Below, in pieces: positions 51,287 through 59,808 of a stretch of DNA of 64,000 bases. The DNA lies in assembly GCA_013822765.1 (NCBI GenBank), contig PNKY01000002.1, forward strand, positions 1-64,000, in the 5' to 3' direction. Every line of letters starts with the position of its first letter. Positions within the stretch are counted from its first letter, which is position 1. The DNA is from Rhodospirillum sp. (GTDB lineage: Bacteria; Pseudomonadota; Alphaproteobacteria; Dongiales; Dongiaceae). The notes beneath the pieces were generated by a model. That model did no database searches. It was given only the letters and a program-made list of their open reading frames with translations, and was not told the origin of the DNA. A program made the translations under genes and the position numbers.

Positions 51287-51682
51287 ATGCGTGCTCCGAC
51301 AAGGGCGAAGGACGGCTATTTCGACCTGGTTCCTTTGCGCGCTGGCATTGTCACATACGTTCTAACGTGCGCAATCTTCGTGTCTCTCTCAACGACAGAA
51401 GAGTCGATCATTGATGGCACCACGCGTGAGATGAGTTTCGTTGTGCTGGCGTCTGCGGCGGCCATAGTGATTGGAGCCGCGATCGCGTTCTTTCGACTGC
51501 CATCTCGCAATGGATCATTTCGCGGCTTCCCGAACGATGCGACGCCCGCGAAACGGAGGAGACTCGCTTGGTTTACGTCGGCAGCGTGCGCGCGGTGGTT
51601 TTTCTGGTCATCCTCGATGCACTTCTGCCTGAATGCGCATTTCAACACAAAGGTCGATTCTTGTGCATCACGCTGCCGGTGA
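51287..51682 (+). CDS. Membrane protein ORF, upstream part of a possible broken gene
   Basis: 131 aa in this frame. The first part has two hydrophobic helices (about residues 16-38 and 46-66) and then a basic region. From about 51560 the frame becomes Cys- and Trp-rich (ARWFFWSSSMHF) and looks out of phase. In the +2 direction the next frame continues with new helices. A frameshift splitting one membrane protein is a good explanation. An in-frame GTG at 51275 is an alternative start. Third-position GC is lower than in neighbours. Confidence 0.45.
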   Translation: MRAPTRAKDGYFDLVPLRAGIVTYVLTCAIFVSLSTTEESIIDGTTREMSFVVLASAAAIVIGAAIAFFRLPSRNGSFRGFPNDATPAKRRRLAWFTSAACARWFFWSSSMHFCLNAHFNTKVDSCASRCR

Positions 51683-51813
51683 ATGATGCCTCATTGGCAG
51701 CCCTGCGGTCTTTCCCAGCGAGCTTCATCGTGAGCTTATTCTCGTACTACGTTGCCACCGCAATCGGTTACGCTGCTGCCTATATGCGGGAGTTGTTGCC
51801 GACTCGTTCGTAA
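51568..51813 (+). CDS. Membrane protein ORF, downstream part or overlapping gene
   Basis: 81 aa from TTG 51568, with hydrophobic helices VVFLVILDALLPE and SFIVSLFSYYVATAIGYAAAY. It overlaps the previous ORF by 115 nt in another frame. ACGGAGGAG lies 5 nt before the TTG, a good ribosome site, so a real overlapping gene is possible. Fusing it to the upstream helices gives one normal-looking four-helix protein, so a frameshift is also possible. The evidence cannot separate these. Confidence 0.4.
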   Translation: MVYVGSVRAVVFLVILDALLPECAFQHKGRFLCITLPVNDASLAALRSFPASFIVSLFSYYVATAIGYAAAYMRELLPTRS

Positions 51814-51833
51814 CTTGATGAGCTGCGAAGTCA

Positions 51834-52322
51834 ATGAAGTTCTCCCAGTCCTACCTCGGCAAGCTGCGCAAGATCGTCGGCTCGCGGCTCGTTCTCCTTC
51901 CCGGTGCGCGCATCGTGATGCATGACCGGCTAGGGCGCGTGCTGCTGGAACTGCGCAGCGACTTCAAGCGCTGGGGCCTGCCGGGCGGGCACCAGGAAGC
52001 GGGAGACAGCATCGCCGAGACGGCGATCCGCGAGGTGTTCGAGGAGACCGGCCTTAAGATCACGCGGCCGCAGGTTTTCGGCATCGCCTCCGATCCGCGG
52101 CACGAGACCTTGCGCTTCCCCAATGGCGACCGGACGCAGACCGTCTCCATCCTGTTCCACGTTCGCAAGCCGCGCGGCGAGCCGAAGTTCAATCCCGGCG
52201 AGACGCTGCAGCTCGGCTGGTTCGCCTTGGACGACCTGCCGGCGAACATGATGCCCAACAGCCGGCGCACGCTCAAGGCGTTCGCGCGCTACCGCAGGAC
52301 CGGCAAGGCCCAGATGATCTAA
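51834..52322 (+). CDS. Nudix hydrolase
   Basis: A 162-aa Nudix protein. The Nudix box reads GGHQEAGDSIAETAIREVFEETGL, complete in the REVxEETG part. The first Glu of the GX5E part is Asp, which may alter metal binding. Substrates of this family are nucleoside diphosphate-X compounds; the specific one is unknown. It starts 20 nt after the broken membrane ORF. Confidence 0.82.
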   Translation: MKFSQSYLGKLRKIVGSRLVLLPGARIVMHDRLGRVLLELRSDFKRWGLPGGHQEAGDSIAETAIREVFEETGLKITRPQVFGIASDPRHETLRFPNGDRTQTVSILFHVRKPRGEPKFNPGETLQLGWFALDDLPANMMPNSRRTLKAFARYRRTGKAQMI

Positions 52323-52392
52323 CGCTTGCAATCCGCGGCGCCATCGGGTGATGGTGGCGGCGAGAGCGCTCGCTATTCCAAGGATATTTCAT

Positions 52393-52695
52393 ATGATCGC
52401 ACGCATCTGGCACGGCCGCGTTCCGGCCGCGAAGGGCGATTCCTATCTCGAGCACATGCGGACGTTCGCCATTCCGCGCTATCGCGCGGTGCCGGGCAAT
52501 CTCGCGGCCTATGCCCTGCGCCGCTTCGAAGGCGACGTCATGCATATCGACATGCTCACCTTCTGGGAATCGCTGGAGTCGATCAAGGCGTTCGCCGGCG
52601 AGGACGTCGACAAGGCACGCTACGACGACTTCGACAAGGACTACCTGCTGGAATACGAGCCGACCTGCCGGCACTACGAGGCGTTCGAGACGTAG
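52393..52695 (+). CDS. Small dimeric alpha/beta-barrel (ABM-like) protein
   Basis: A 100-aa protein starting MIARIWHGRVPAAKGDSYLEHM, with alternating strand and helix segments and conserved-looking YRAVPGNLAAYALRR. The size and pattern fit the antibiotic-biosynthesis-monooxygenase/EthD-like small barrel group, but no catalytic residue is clear. AAGGA lies upstream of the ATG. No function is assigned. Confidence 0.6.
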   Translation: MIARIWHGRVPAAKGDSYLEHMRTFAIPRYRAVPGNLAAYALRRFEGDVMHIDMLTFWESLESIKAFAGEDVDKARYDDFDKDYLLEYEPTCRHYEAFET

Positions 52696-52713
52696 TCGAC
52701 GCCACCCTCCATT

Positions 52714-52744
52714 CGTCATGGTCGTGCCAAGCACGCCCATGACG
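52714..52744. terminator. Bidirectional hairpin between converging genes
   Basis: CGTCATGG and CCATGACG close an interrupted stem with inner CGTG/CACG and a CCAAG loop at 52714-52744. It resembles the tips of the dispersed inverted repeats of this window and lies between convergent genes. A transcription-end role is likely. Confidence 0.6.
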
Positions 52745-52796
52745 GAGAGGGGCGGGATAGCGGTGCCAGGCGGGCGGCGGCGGAGCGGAGCCTTTC

Positions 52797-53555
52797 CTAC
52801 CGGTGCCCGGAGTCCTTCATCATCTGCGTAATCCCGGCGCGCAGGTGCGACAGGTCGCTGCCGGCGATCAGGAAGGTGTAGCCGCGGCCGAACAGCTCTT
52901 TCACCAGCGCGGCGGTCGGCGCGACGGTGCCGAGCGCCTTGCCGGAGGCGAGTGTCGCCTGCTCGACCTTGGCGATCAGCGCGCGCAGCTCCGGGTCATC
53001 CATTTTGTTGAGCTTGCCGAGGGCGGCGGACATGTCGCGCGGGCCAATGAATACTATGTCGACGCCATCGACGGCGGCGATCGCCTCGACATTCTCCACC
53101 GCTTGCGGCGTCTCGATCTGCACGATGATGATCAGTTCGTCGTCCGCCCGGTCGTAGTAGCCGGTGTCCACGCCATAGGCGGCGGCGCGGGTGCCGCCGG
53201 CGGCGCCGCGGATGCCGCGCGGCGGGTAACGGCAAGCGGCGACGGCGACGCGCGCCTCTTCGGCGGTGTTGACCTGCGGCACCATGACGCCGTGGATGCC
53301 GGCATCGAGCGCGCGCTTGATGAAGACCATGTCGTTCCACGGCACGCGCATCAGGCCGGCGCAATCGGTGCCCTTCATGGCGCGCAGCTGGGCGATGGCG
53401 TCGGGCAAAGTGGCTTGGCCGTGCTCATGGTCCATCAGCACGAAATCCAGCCCGCTCAGGGCCATGACCTCGGCATTGTCGGGCGAGGTGCTCATGGTCC
53501 AGGCGCCGAGCAGCTTTTCACCGGCTTTCAGGCGGGCTTTTAGTTTGGCGGTCAC
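52797..53555 (-). CDS. HpcH/HpaI-family class II aldolase (second copy)
   Basis: About 252 aa, clearly related to the aldolase at 38124-38885 along its whole length: VLMDHEHGQATLPDAI, RVPWNDMVFIKRALDAGIHGVMVPQ, VQIETPQAVENVEAI and DIVFIGPRDMSAALG. GTG 53555 aligns with the paralog's start and has AAGG 8 nt upstream; ATG 53600 would add 15 residues. The substrate is unknown. Confidence 0.85.
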   Translation of the reverse strand: MTAKLKARLKAGEKLLGAWTMSTSPDNAEVMALSGLDFVLMDHEHGQATLPDAIAQLRAMKGTDCAGLMRVPWNDMVFIKRALDAGIHGVMVPQVNTAEEARVAVAACRYPPRGIRGAAGGTRAAAYGVDTGYYDRADDELIIIVQIETPQAVENVEAIAAVDGVDIVFIGPRDMSAALGKLNKMDDPELRALIAKVEQATLASGKALGTVAPTAALVKELFGRGYTFLIAGSDLSHLRAGITQMMKDSGHR

Positions 53556-53672
53556 GCGTCGCACCTTGTCCTGTGATTGCGCGACCTTATCGCCCGGCAT
53601 GGGGCTCGTCTACCCGCTCGGCCCGATGAGGCTTTACGGCGGGTGATTTGCTCGCTAAGGCTGCTGACCACG

Positions 53673-54992
53673 ATGGCCCGCACCCGACTGCCCTATTGCT
53701 CGCCCTATCGCCTGTTCTTGGCGCCCTTGGGGACACCGCGATCCGCCTCCGACCGGATCCATGCCGCCTATGCCCGCTTTGCCTGGCGCAGCATGGATCC
53801 GCGGCACTTGGCGCTGACGGTGGCGCTGTGCGTGCTCTGGCCGGTCAATTTCATCGTCATGCTGTGGATGTTCACGCGCCCAATCGGGCCGACGGTCGCG
53901 CGCGCCACCGGCAAGCCTGTGTGGCGCCAGATCTTGGAGCAGCTGTGGCTGGCGTTCCGCCATTCGATCCCGCCGGACAAGTATTATGTGTTCGACCTGT
54001 TTCGGCCGGAGCGCCTCGCCAACGCGCGGCACTACATCCTGCGCTACGAGCTGAAAGGCGGCTTCCACAACCTGGTGCATTTCCACACCCGCGTCACCAT
54101 GCGACGCAGCACCAAGGAATCGCTCAAGGACAAACTACTGTTCTTCCGCCGCTGCGAGAAGGCCGGGGTGGCGAGCCCGCGGGTGTTCCTGGTCGCGACC
54201 GCCGACGGCACGTTCGCGGCGGAGAGCCATCAGGGCGAGGGACTGCCGCCGCACGATCTCTTCATCAAGCCGGCGAAGGGCAAGGGCGGGCGCGGCTGCG
54301 AGAAGTGGCTGTATCGCGACGGCAGCTACGAAGGTCCCGCCGGCCAGCGCCTCGGCGATGCAGAACTGCGTGCGCACATCCTGGCGCTGGTCGCGAAGCG
54401 CGGCCGTTACCTGATCCAGGAGTGCCTCCAGAATCATCCGGATTTGATGCGCTTCGGTGGCGGGCTCACCTCGCTGCGCATCACCAGCTGCAAGAACGAG
54501 AGCGGCAGCTTTGAGGTCACCAACGCGGTGCTGAAGATGTCGCTGGCGGCCGGCTCCTCGGTCGACAACTTTCACCAGGGCGGCGCGGTCTGCCGCGTCG
54601 ACGTCGCGACTGGCGAGGTCGGCCCGGCTTGGGACAACTGGATCAAGCGGCCGTGCGTACTGCATCACGCCCATCCCGGCACCGGCGCCGCCATCGCGGG
54701 CATGATCCTGCCTTGCTGGCCGGAGACGGTGTCGATGGTGGCGAAGGCCGCGAGCCTGTTTCCCGACCGCATCATGGTGGGCTTCGACGTCGCGATCACC
54801 GACCGCGGGTCGGTCATCATCGAGGGCAACGTGCAGCAGGGCTCCGACATGGTTCAGCGCACGCACGATCTGCCTGTCGGGTTGCAGCGGCTCGGCGACT
54901 TGCTCGCCTACCAGGCGAGCGAGGCGCTTGCCACGCGGCCGCCGCGCGCCATGCGCTGGTATGGGCCGCGCGACTATTGGGGTCCGCGTTAA
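53673..54992 (+). CDS. ATP-grasp protein, sugar-transfer-associated type
   Basis: A 439-aa protein. A hydrophobic segment near residue 45 (LTVALCVLWPVNFIVMLWMF) suggests a membrane anchor. The ATP-grasp core includes DLFIKPAKGKGGRG near residue 195, SVDNFHQGGAVC and the final IIEGNVQQGSDMVQ, which together match the sugar-transfer-associated ATP-grasp family. The ligation substrate is unknown. It is divergent from the second aldolase gene, with about 117 bp between. Confidence 0.75.
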   Translation: MARTRLPYCSPYRLFLAPLGTPRSASDRIHAAYARFAWRSMDPRHLALTVALCVLWPVNFIVMLWMFTRPIGPTVARATGKPVWRQILEQLWLAFRHSIPPDKYYVFDLFRPERLANARHYILRYELKGGFHNLVHFHTRVTMRRSTKESLKDKLLFFRRCEKAGVASPRVFLVATADGTFAAESHQGEGLPPHDLFIKPAKGKGGRGCEKWLYRDGSYEGPAGQRLGDAELRAHILALVAKRGRYLIQECLQNHPDLMRFGGGLTSLRITSCKNESGSFEVTNAVLKMSLAAGSSVDNFHQGGAVCRVDVATGEVGPAWDNWIKRPCVLHHAHPGTGAAIAGMILPCWPETVSMVAKAASLFPDRIMVGFDVAITDRGSVIIEGNVQQGSDMVQRTHDLPVGLQRLGDLLAYQASEALATRPPRAMRWYGPRDYWGPR

Positions 54993-55072
54993 GGAACCAA
55001 AACGCACCAAAGGCGTTTCCTCTGCAACGCGTCCTATGCGACGGACGTGCGCAGATTTACGCGAGGAGAGAT

Positions 55073-55393
55073 ATGGTGCGTACAAGCAAGTTTGCCTTTC
55101 TGTTGCCGCTGATGATGCTGAGCGTCGGCGCGGCCGGCTGCTCCGTGCAGTCGGGCCAGGAATCGACCGGCGAGTATGTCGATTCGGCAGCCATTTCCAC
55201 CAAGGTGAAGACCAAGCTCGCCACCGATGGCAGCGCGGCCCTCGCCAACCAGGTGGAGGTCGAAACTCTGAAGGACGTCGTGCAGTTGAGCGGCTTTGTG
55301 CCGACCGACGGTGACCGCACCAAGGCAGAGCAGATCGCCTGGAGCGTCGACGGAGTCCGCGGCGTGAAAAACGACATCATCGTTCAGCCGTAA
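55073..55393 (+). CDS. BON-domain lipoprotein
   Basis: A 106-aa secreted lipoprotein. The signal has lipobox-like VGAAGC with Cys at residue 23. The mature part is one BON domain (SAAISTKVKTKLATD, VVQLSGFVPTDGDRTKAEQIA, VRGVKNDIIV). BON proteins bind membrane lipids or osmotic partners. GAGGAG 5 nt upstream fixes the ATG. It stands alone, ended by a strong hairpin. Confidence 0.88.
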   Translation: MVRTSKFAFLLPLMMLSVGAAGCSVQSGQESTGEYVDSAAISTKVKTKLATDGSAALANQVEVETLKDVVQLSGFVPTDGDRTKAEQIAWSVDGVRGVKNDIIVQP

Positions 55394-55430
55394 GCATTTC
55401 AACAGTGGTCCCGCGTGAGCGCGGGGTGAG

Positions 55431-55480
55431 AGCGGCGTAATCGCGCGACGGATGTACTCGCGCGAGTCCGCCGCTTTCTC
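55431..55480. terminator. Large bidirectional hairpin terminator
   Basis: AGCGGCG (55431-55437) pairs with CGCCGCT (55469-55475). Inside it, two copies of the self-complementary TCGCGCGA (55441-55448 and 55458-55465) form an 8-bp second stem. TTTCTC and TATTTCC follow on the + side. It separates the converging BON and RidA genes. Confidence 0.78.
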
Positions 55481-55965
55481 TATTTCCTCAGCAGGACTTC
55501 GCCTTCGATCTCGACCGCAATGTTGAAGGGCAAGGCGGCGACGCCGATCGCCGAGCGCGCATGGCGTCCGACTTCGGGGCCAAAGACCGACAGGACAAGG
55601 TCCGAGAATCCGTTGATCACCGCCGGATGCCGATCGAATCCCGGCGCGCTGTTCACCATGCCGAAGACGCGCACCCAGCCCGCGATGCGTTCCAGGTCGC
55701 CGAACTCCCGCTGCAGGCTGCCGAGGATCGACAACCCGACCTTGCGCGCGACCTCGTGCGCCTGCTCCAGCGTCACCTCCGCGCCGACTTTGCCGAATGG
55801 TCCGGCGAGCGAGCCGTCGGTGTTCTGCGGCCCGTGGCCGGAGATGATGACGCGGTCACCGCGCACGTTGATCCACGGGAACGGCAGCTTGATGCCGCCG
55901 GGCGCCTGCATCGGCGGCGGCAGGGCGAGACCTAGCTCAGTCAGTCGTGACGCGACGCGTGACAT
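55480..55965 (-). CDS. RidA-family (YjgF/YER057c) protein
   Basis: A 161-aa RidA-like protein with an N-terminal extension. The core shows INVRGDRVIISGHGPQNTDGSLAG, GKVGAEVTLEQAHEVARKVGL and a late RSAIGVAALPFNIAVEIEGEVLL, where RidA enzymes carry the catalytic Arg and final Glu. RidA hydrolyses reactive enamines. ATG 55965 has AAGGG upstream. It is on the same strand as modABC, 10 nt after modC, so may be part of that transcript. Confidence 0.82.
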   Translation of the reverse strand: MSRVASRLTELGLALPPPMQAPGGIKLPFPWINVRGDRVIISGHGPQNTDGSLAGPFGKVGAEVTLEQAHEVARKVGLSILGSLQREFGDLERIAGWVRVFGMVNSAPGFDRHPAVINGFSDLVLSVFGPEVGRHARSAIGVAALPFNIAVEIEGEVLLRK

Positions 55966-55975
55966 GCCGGACCCT

Positions 55976-57055
55976 TCAGACCAGTGCACTCGAGGCCACG
56001 GACTTCACCAGTGCGAATACCTGTTGTCCAGCCTGCAGATGGAGGCGTCGCGCGGAATCGGCGGTGAGCAGCGCCAGCAGGGACGCACCGCCGAGATCGA
56101 GCCGGAGCAGGCAGCGGCCATTGGGCCGGTCGGCGAGAGCCGTGAGGCGGCAGGGCAGGACATTCTGCACACTCAATCCCTCCGGCCGTTGTGTGGCGAT
56201 GGCGACATCGCGCGCCAGCACGCGCAGCCGCACCGGCTGGCCCGCCGGCAGGTCGATGTGTGAGAGCAGGAACTCGGCCCGGCCGATCGCGACGCGCGTG
56301 ACACTGCGCGCATCGTCGTGCCCGCCGACGCGGCCGAGCAGGATCGCGCCGACATCCGGGCGGTCGATCAGCAGCGGCAAGTCGAGACGGCCGGAGAGCT
56401 CGCCGGGAGAACCGGACGCGGCAACCGTGCCGTGGTCAAGCAGTACAAGGTGATCGGCGATGCGCGCGACCTCGTCCATGCTGTGCGTCACATAGAGCAT
56501 CGGAATCCCGATCTCGTCGCGCAGCCGCTCCAGGAACGGCAGGATCTCCGCCTTGCGCGGATCGTCGAGCGAGGCCAGCGGCTCGTCCAGCAGCAGCAGG
56601 CGCGGGTTGGAAAGCAGGGCGCGGCCGATGGCGACGCGCTGCTTCTCACCGCCGGACAAGGTGCGCGGGCGGCGCTCCAGCAGCTTGTCGATGCCGAGCA
56701 ATGCGACGATATCATCGAAGCTTGCAGCCGCAGCGTGCTCCTTGCGGCGCTTGCGGCCGTAGTCGAGATTCGCGCGCACGTTCAGGTGCGGGAACAAGCG
56801 CGCTTCCTGGAACACGAAGCCGACGCGGCGACTCTCGGCGGCGACATTGATCCCGCGCTCGGAATCGAACAGAGTCTCGCCGGCGATTTCGATGCGGCCG
56901 CTGTCGGGCTTGACCAGGCCGGCAATGGCGGCTAGCAGGCAGCTCTTGCCCGCGCCCGACGCGCCGAACACGACGGTCGCGCCGCGCGCCTGCGCCTCGA
57001 AGCTGGTCGCGAGCCTGAAGGCGCCGAGCTGTTTTGCGATGTCGATCCGGAGCAA
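55976..57055 (-). CDS. modC: Molybdate ABC transporter ATP-binding protein
   Basis: A 359-aa ModC. Walker A is GASGAGKSC (Cys for the usual Ser/Thr), the Q-loop FQEARLFPHLN, the signature LSGGEKQRVAIGRAL and Walker B LLLLDEPLASLD. A C-terminal domain with AIGRAEFLLSHIDLPAG and QNVLPCRLTALAD is Mop/TOBE-like and senses molybdate. The gene follows modB by 6 nt. Confidence 0.92.
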   Translation of the reverse strand: MLRIDIAKQLGAFRLATSFEAQARGATVVFGASGAGKSCLLAAIAGLVKPDSGRIEIAGETLFDSERGINVAAESRRVGFVFQEARLFPHLNVRANLDYGRKRRKEHAAAASFDDIVALLGIDKLLERRPRTLSGGEKQRVAIGRALLSNPRLLLLDEPLASLDDPRKAEILPFLERLRDEIGIPMLYVTHSMDEVARIADHLVLLDHGTVAASGSPGELSGRLDLPLLIDRPDVGAILLGRVGGHDDARSVTRVAIGRAEFLLSHIDLPAGQPVRLRVLARDVAIATQRPEGLSVQNVLPCRLTALADRPNGRCLLRLDLGGASLLALLTADSARRLHLQAGQQVFALVKSVASSALV

Positions 57056-57061
57056 GCGCGC

Positions 57062-57769
57062 CTATCCCTGCGCGATATGGGCGCGGTGGGCGATGCGCTC
57101 CGACACGAACAACGCGGTGAGAGCCAGAATGAACGACACGATCGACAGCCGCGCCGCCGTCTCTTCGCCGCCGGGCACTTGCAGCGCGCCGTAGATCGCG
57201 AGCGGCAGGGTCTGGGTCTCGCCCGGGATGCTGGCGGCGAAGGTGATGACCGCACCGAACTCGCCGAGCGCCGCCGCGAACGCCGTCATCGCCGCCGCCG
57301 CGATGCCGGGAACCATCAAGGGCAGGGTGACGGAGACGAACCGGTCCAGCGGCCCGGCGCCGAGCGTGCGCGCGGCGTCTTCCAGCCCGCGATCGACGGC
57401 GCCGGCGGAGAGGCGGATGGCCCGCACCATCAGTGGAAAGGTCATGACGGCGGTCGCCAGCGTCGCGCCCGCCGTGGTGAAGGCGAAGCGGAAGCCGAAC
57501 CAGTCATTGAGCAGGGAGCCGACCGGCCCCTTCACGCCGAACAGCAGCAGCAGCACGTAACCCGTGACGACCGGCGGCAGCACGAACGGCAGGTGGATGA
57601 AGGCATCGACCACGCTCTTGCCGAAAAAGCGCCGACGGCCAAGCAGCCATCCGACCAGGATGGCGATGGGCAGGCTGAACAGGATGCTTTTGAGCGCGAC
57701 CTCGAGGCTGAGGGCGACGGCGGTCCATTCCTCCGGTGTCAGGGTCAGGAAGCGGCCGTCGTCGTTCAA
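57062..57769 (-). CDS. modB: Molybdate ABC transporter permease
   Basis: A 235-aa permease with five or six helices. The EAA loop is DRGLEDAARTLGAGPLDRFVSVTLPLMVPG. The start is TTG 57769, overlapping the modA stop (TTGA), so translation is coupled. No ATG gives the complete first helix. Confidence 0.92.
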   Translation of the reverse strand: MNDDGRFLTLTPEEWTAVALSLEVALKSILFSLPIAILVGWLLGRRRFFGKSVVDAFIHLPFVLPPVVTGYVLLLLFGVKGPVGSLLNDWFGFRFAFTTAGATLATAVMTFPLMVRAIRLSAGAVDRGLEDAARTLGAGPLDRFVSVTLPLMVPGIAAAAMTAFAAALGEFGAVITFAASIPGETQTLPLAIYGALQVPGGEETAARLSIVSFILALTALFVSERIAHRAHIAQG

Positions 57770-58551
57770 AGTGTCTTGAACCCGTAGCTCTTGAACAGGG
57801 CCTTGCCTTCGTCGCTCAGCAGGAAGTCGAAGAAGGCCTTCACTTCCGGCCGGTCATGTCCGGCAACGATGCCCATAGGGTACACGATCGGATCGTGGCT
57901 GTCGTCAGGGAAGGTGCCGACCACCTTGACACCCCTCGCGCTGCGCACGTCGGTGGCGTAGACGATGCCGAGCGGCGCCTCGCCGCGCTGCACCAGCGCC
58001 AGTGCGGCGCGCACATTCTCCGCCGGCGCGGTCTGCGCCTCGATCGAGTTCCACACGCCGAGCTTGGTCAGCGCAGCCTTGGCATAGGTGCCGGCCGGCA
58101 CGCCCTTCGGATCGCCGATCGCCAGGCGGCCGCCATTCAGTGCGCCGGCCAGATCGAAGTTCGGCGCGATGGCGATCGAGGCATTGGAATCGGCTGCGCC
58201 GATCAGGACCAGGTCGTTGCCGATCGGACGGTCGACCGTGCCGGTGTCGACCAGGCTCTTGTCGGTCAGGTACTTCATCCACTTCTCATCGGCGGACGCG
58301 AAGATGTCGGCGGGCGCGCCGGCCTCGACCTGCTTGGCGATTGCCGAGGATGAGCCGAACGACAGCACTATCGGCCCATGGCCCTTGCTCTGCCACGTCG
58401 CCGCCGCGGCCTTCAGCGCGTCGGTCAGTGATGCCGCCGCGAACACCGTCACCGGCTGCTCGGCGGCCGAAGCGGCGCCCGCCACGGTCAGCGTTGCAGC
58501 GATGCTGGCAAAGACCGCGCGGCGGGAAAGCGCGATGAAGCCCTGGATCAT
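57766..58551 (-). CDS. modA: Molybdate ABC transporter substrate-binding protein
   Basis: A 261-aa periplasmic binding protein. The signal has ALSRRAVFASIAATLTVAGAASA, which resembles a weak Tat motif. The mature part is the ModA fold: VFAAASLTDALKA, VLSFGSSSAIAKQVEAGAPADIFASAD, and GIVYATD. ATG 58551 is chosen over 58557 because GAGGGG lies at a good distance. A ModE operator lies 24-47 bp upstream. Confidence 0.93.
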   Translation of the reverse strand: MIQGFIALSRRAVFASIAATLTVAGAASAAEQPVTVFAAASLTDALKAAAATWQSKGHGPIVLSFGSSSAIAKQVEAGAPADIFASADEKWMKYLTDKSLVDTGTVDRPIGNDLVLIGAADSNASIAIAPNFDLAGALNGGRLAIGDPKGVPAGTYAKAALTKLGVWNSIEAQTAPAENVRAALALVQRGEAPLGIVYATDVRSARGVKVVGTFPDDSHDPIVYPMGIVAGHDRPEVKAFFDFLLSDEGKALFKSYGFKTL

Positions 58552-58574
58552 GACCATCCCCTCGTCGTCATTGT

Positions 58575-58598
58575 CGTTATATTCTATTGGATATATCG
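58575..58598. promoter_or_regulatory. ModE operator upstream of modA
   Basis: CGTTATATT-N6-GATATATCG is a near-perfect dyad: each half fits CG(A/T)TATAT, the type of sequence bound by ModE in enterobacteria. It lies between modE and modA, 24 bp before the modA ATG, where repression by molybdate-bound ModE is expected. Confidence 0.85.
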
Positions 58599-58636
58599 GT
58601 TTGCGGCGGCGACGGCAAGGTGCCAGCCGGGAGCAT

Positions 58637-58999
58637 TTATTTCTGGGATCTGGTGTAGGAGGTGAGTGCGCCGAGGTCGGCCGCAATGGCCTTGTGCGTC
58701 TTGCGCTCCATGCTGCGGAAGTGCTTCAGCACCCGCGCGCCGAGGTCGGTCAGGCGCGCGCCGCCGCCATGGGCCCCCCCTTTGCCGGCCGCCACCAGGG
58801 TGGACTGGAACGAGCCGTTCAGCTCCTCCACCAGCAGCCAGGCGCGGCGGTAGCTCATCTTGAGCTGGCGGCCGGCAGCCGAGATCGAGCCGGTCTCGGC
58901 AATAGCCTCCAGCAGGTCGGCCTTGCCCGGGCCGAGAGCGATGCCGGGGCCGAGGACGACTCGCAGCCGTGCGCCGGTCGTGGGGTGTTTCGGTTTCAT
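58637..58999 (-). CDS. modE: Molybdenum-dependent regulator ModE, N-terminal-domain type
   Basis: A 120-aa protein equal to the DNA-binding half of ModE: winged helix LLEAIAETGSISAAGRQLKMSYRRAWLLVEELN. The two MOP/TOBE domains that bind molybdate in E. coli are absent, so it must sense another way or be a constitutive or partner-dependent binder. ATG 58999 is family-like; an upstream frame extends to 59104. It is the first gene of the modEABC strand and precedes the operator. Confidence 0.88.
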   Translation of the reverse strand: MKPKHPTTGARLRVVLGPGIALGPGKADLLEAIAETGSISAAGRQLKMSYRRAWLLVEELNGSFQSTLVAAGKGGAHGGGARLTDLGARVLKHFRSMERKTHKAIAADLGALTSYTRSQK

Positions 59000-59139
59000 G
59001 GCCGCCCACCATAACGCTCGCGGGGGAGCGATCAAGCAGGTGGCGCGGGGTTTGTGACCGGTCGCACAGCCGGTGGGCTGGACAGTGCCAGGTCGGTCAC
59101 CCACAATAATTCCAGGGCAACGATCGGGGGTCGCGTGTC

Positions 59140-59805
59140 ATGCTGCGGACGGTCGCGCATTGGGTCGGAGCGGGTCTGCTCGCGGGGAGCCTCGCGTCTT
59201 CCGCCGCCGCGCAGGAGCTGAGCGCGATCGTCGAAGCCGTCTCGCCGCCGCGCGAGGACGTGCGCGCGTTCGACATCGTGGTCGAGGGCACGGTGATCGA
59301 GCTGAAGCCGGGCGAGACGCTGAGCCTCGGCTACATGAATTCCTGCGCCCATGAGGAGATCTCCGGCGGCAAGGTCACGGTCGGCGCCACCGAAAGCAAG
59401 GTGGAAGGCGGCAACGTCTCGCGCACCATCGTGCCATGCAACGGCTCGGTCGACCCCGACAGCGCCGCCGGCGCCAACGAGGCGGCGGTGGTCGCGATCC
59501 GAGACCTGGGCGACAACAGCGATGAGCCGGTCCGGCTGGTGGACAGCCTCCAACCGGTGTTCGTGCTCGACGAGGGCGCGGTGCCGGACGACCCCACGCT
59601 CGTGATCGAGCGCAAGGACGGCAAGGAGCCGCCGGTCCGCGTTTCGCTGTTTGGCCGCACCCTCGACCTCAAGCAGACCGGCATGAAGCTGACCCAGGGC
59701 GGCGTCTATAGCGCGACCTGCGGCGACCGCACGGTCGGGTTTCAGATCGCCCCCAACGCCGGCGTCAACCCGGTCGTCACGCTACAACGCGTCGTGCGCT
59801 TCTGA
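59140..59805 (+). CDS. Secreted protein of unknown family, partner of CHASE2-cyclase
   Basis: A 221-aa protein with a signal peptide (residues 1-24, ending SSAAA). Two Cys pairs (CAHEE, CNGS and a late CGD) may form disulfides. No domain is recognised. It starts 3 nt before the CHASE2 adenylate cyclase gene, so it may supply the periplasmic ligand or interact with the CHASE2 domain. The pairing with a CHASE2 sensor is the only functional hint. Confidence 0.65.
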   Translation: MLRTVAHWVGAGLLAGSLASSAAAQELSAIVEAVSPPREDVRAFDIVVEGTVIELKPGETLSLGYMNSCAHEEISGGKVTVGATESKVEGGNVSRTIVPCNGSVDPDSAAGANEAAVVAIRDLGDNSDEPVRLVDSLQPVFVLDEGAVPDDPTLVIERKDGKEPPVRVSLFGRTLDLKQTGMKLTQGGVYSATCGDRTVGFQIAPNAGVNPVVTLQRVVRF

Positions 59806-59808
59806 TTC

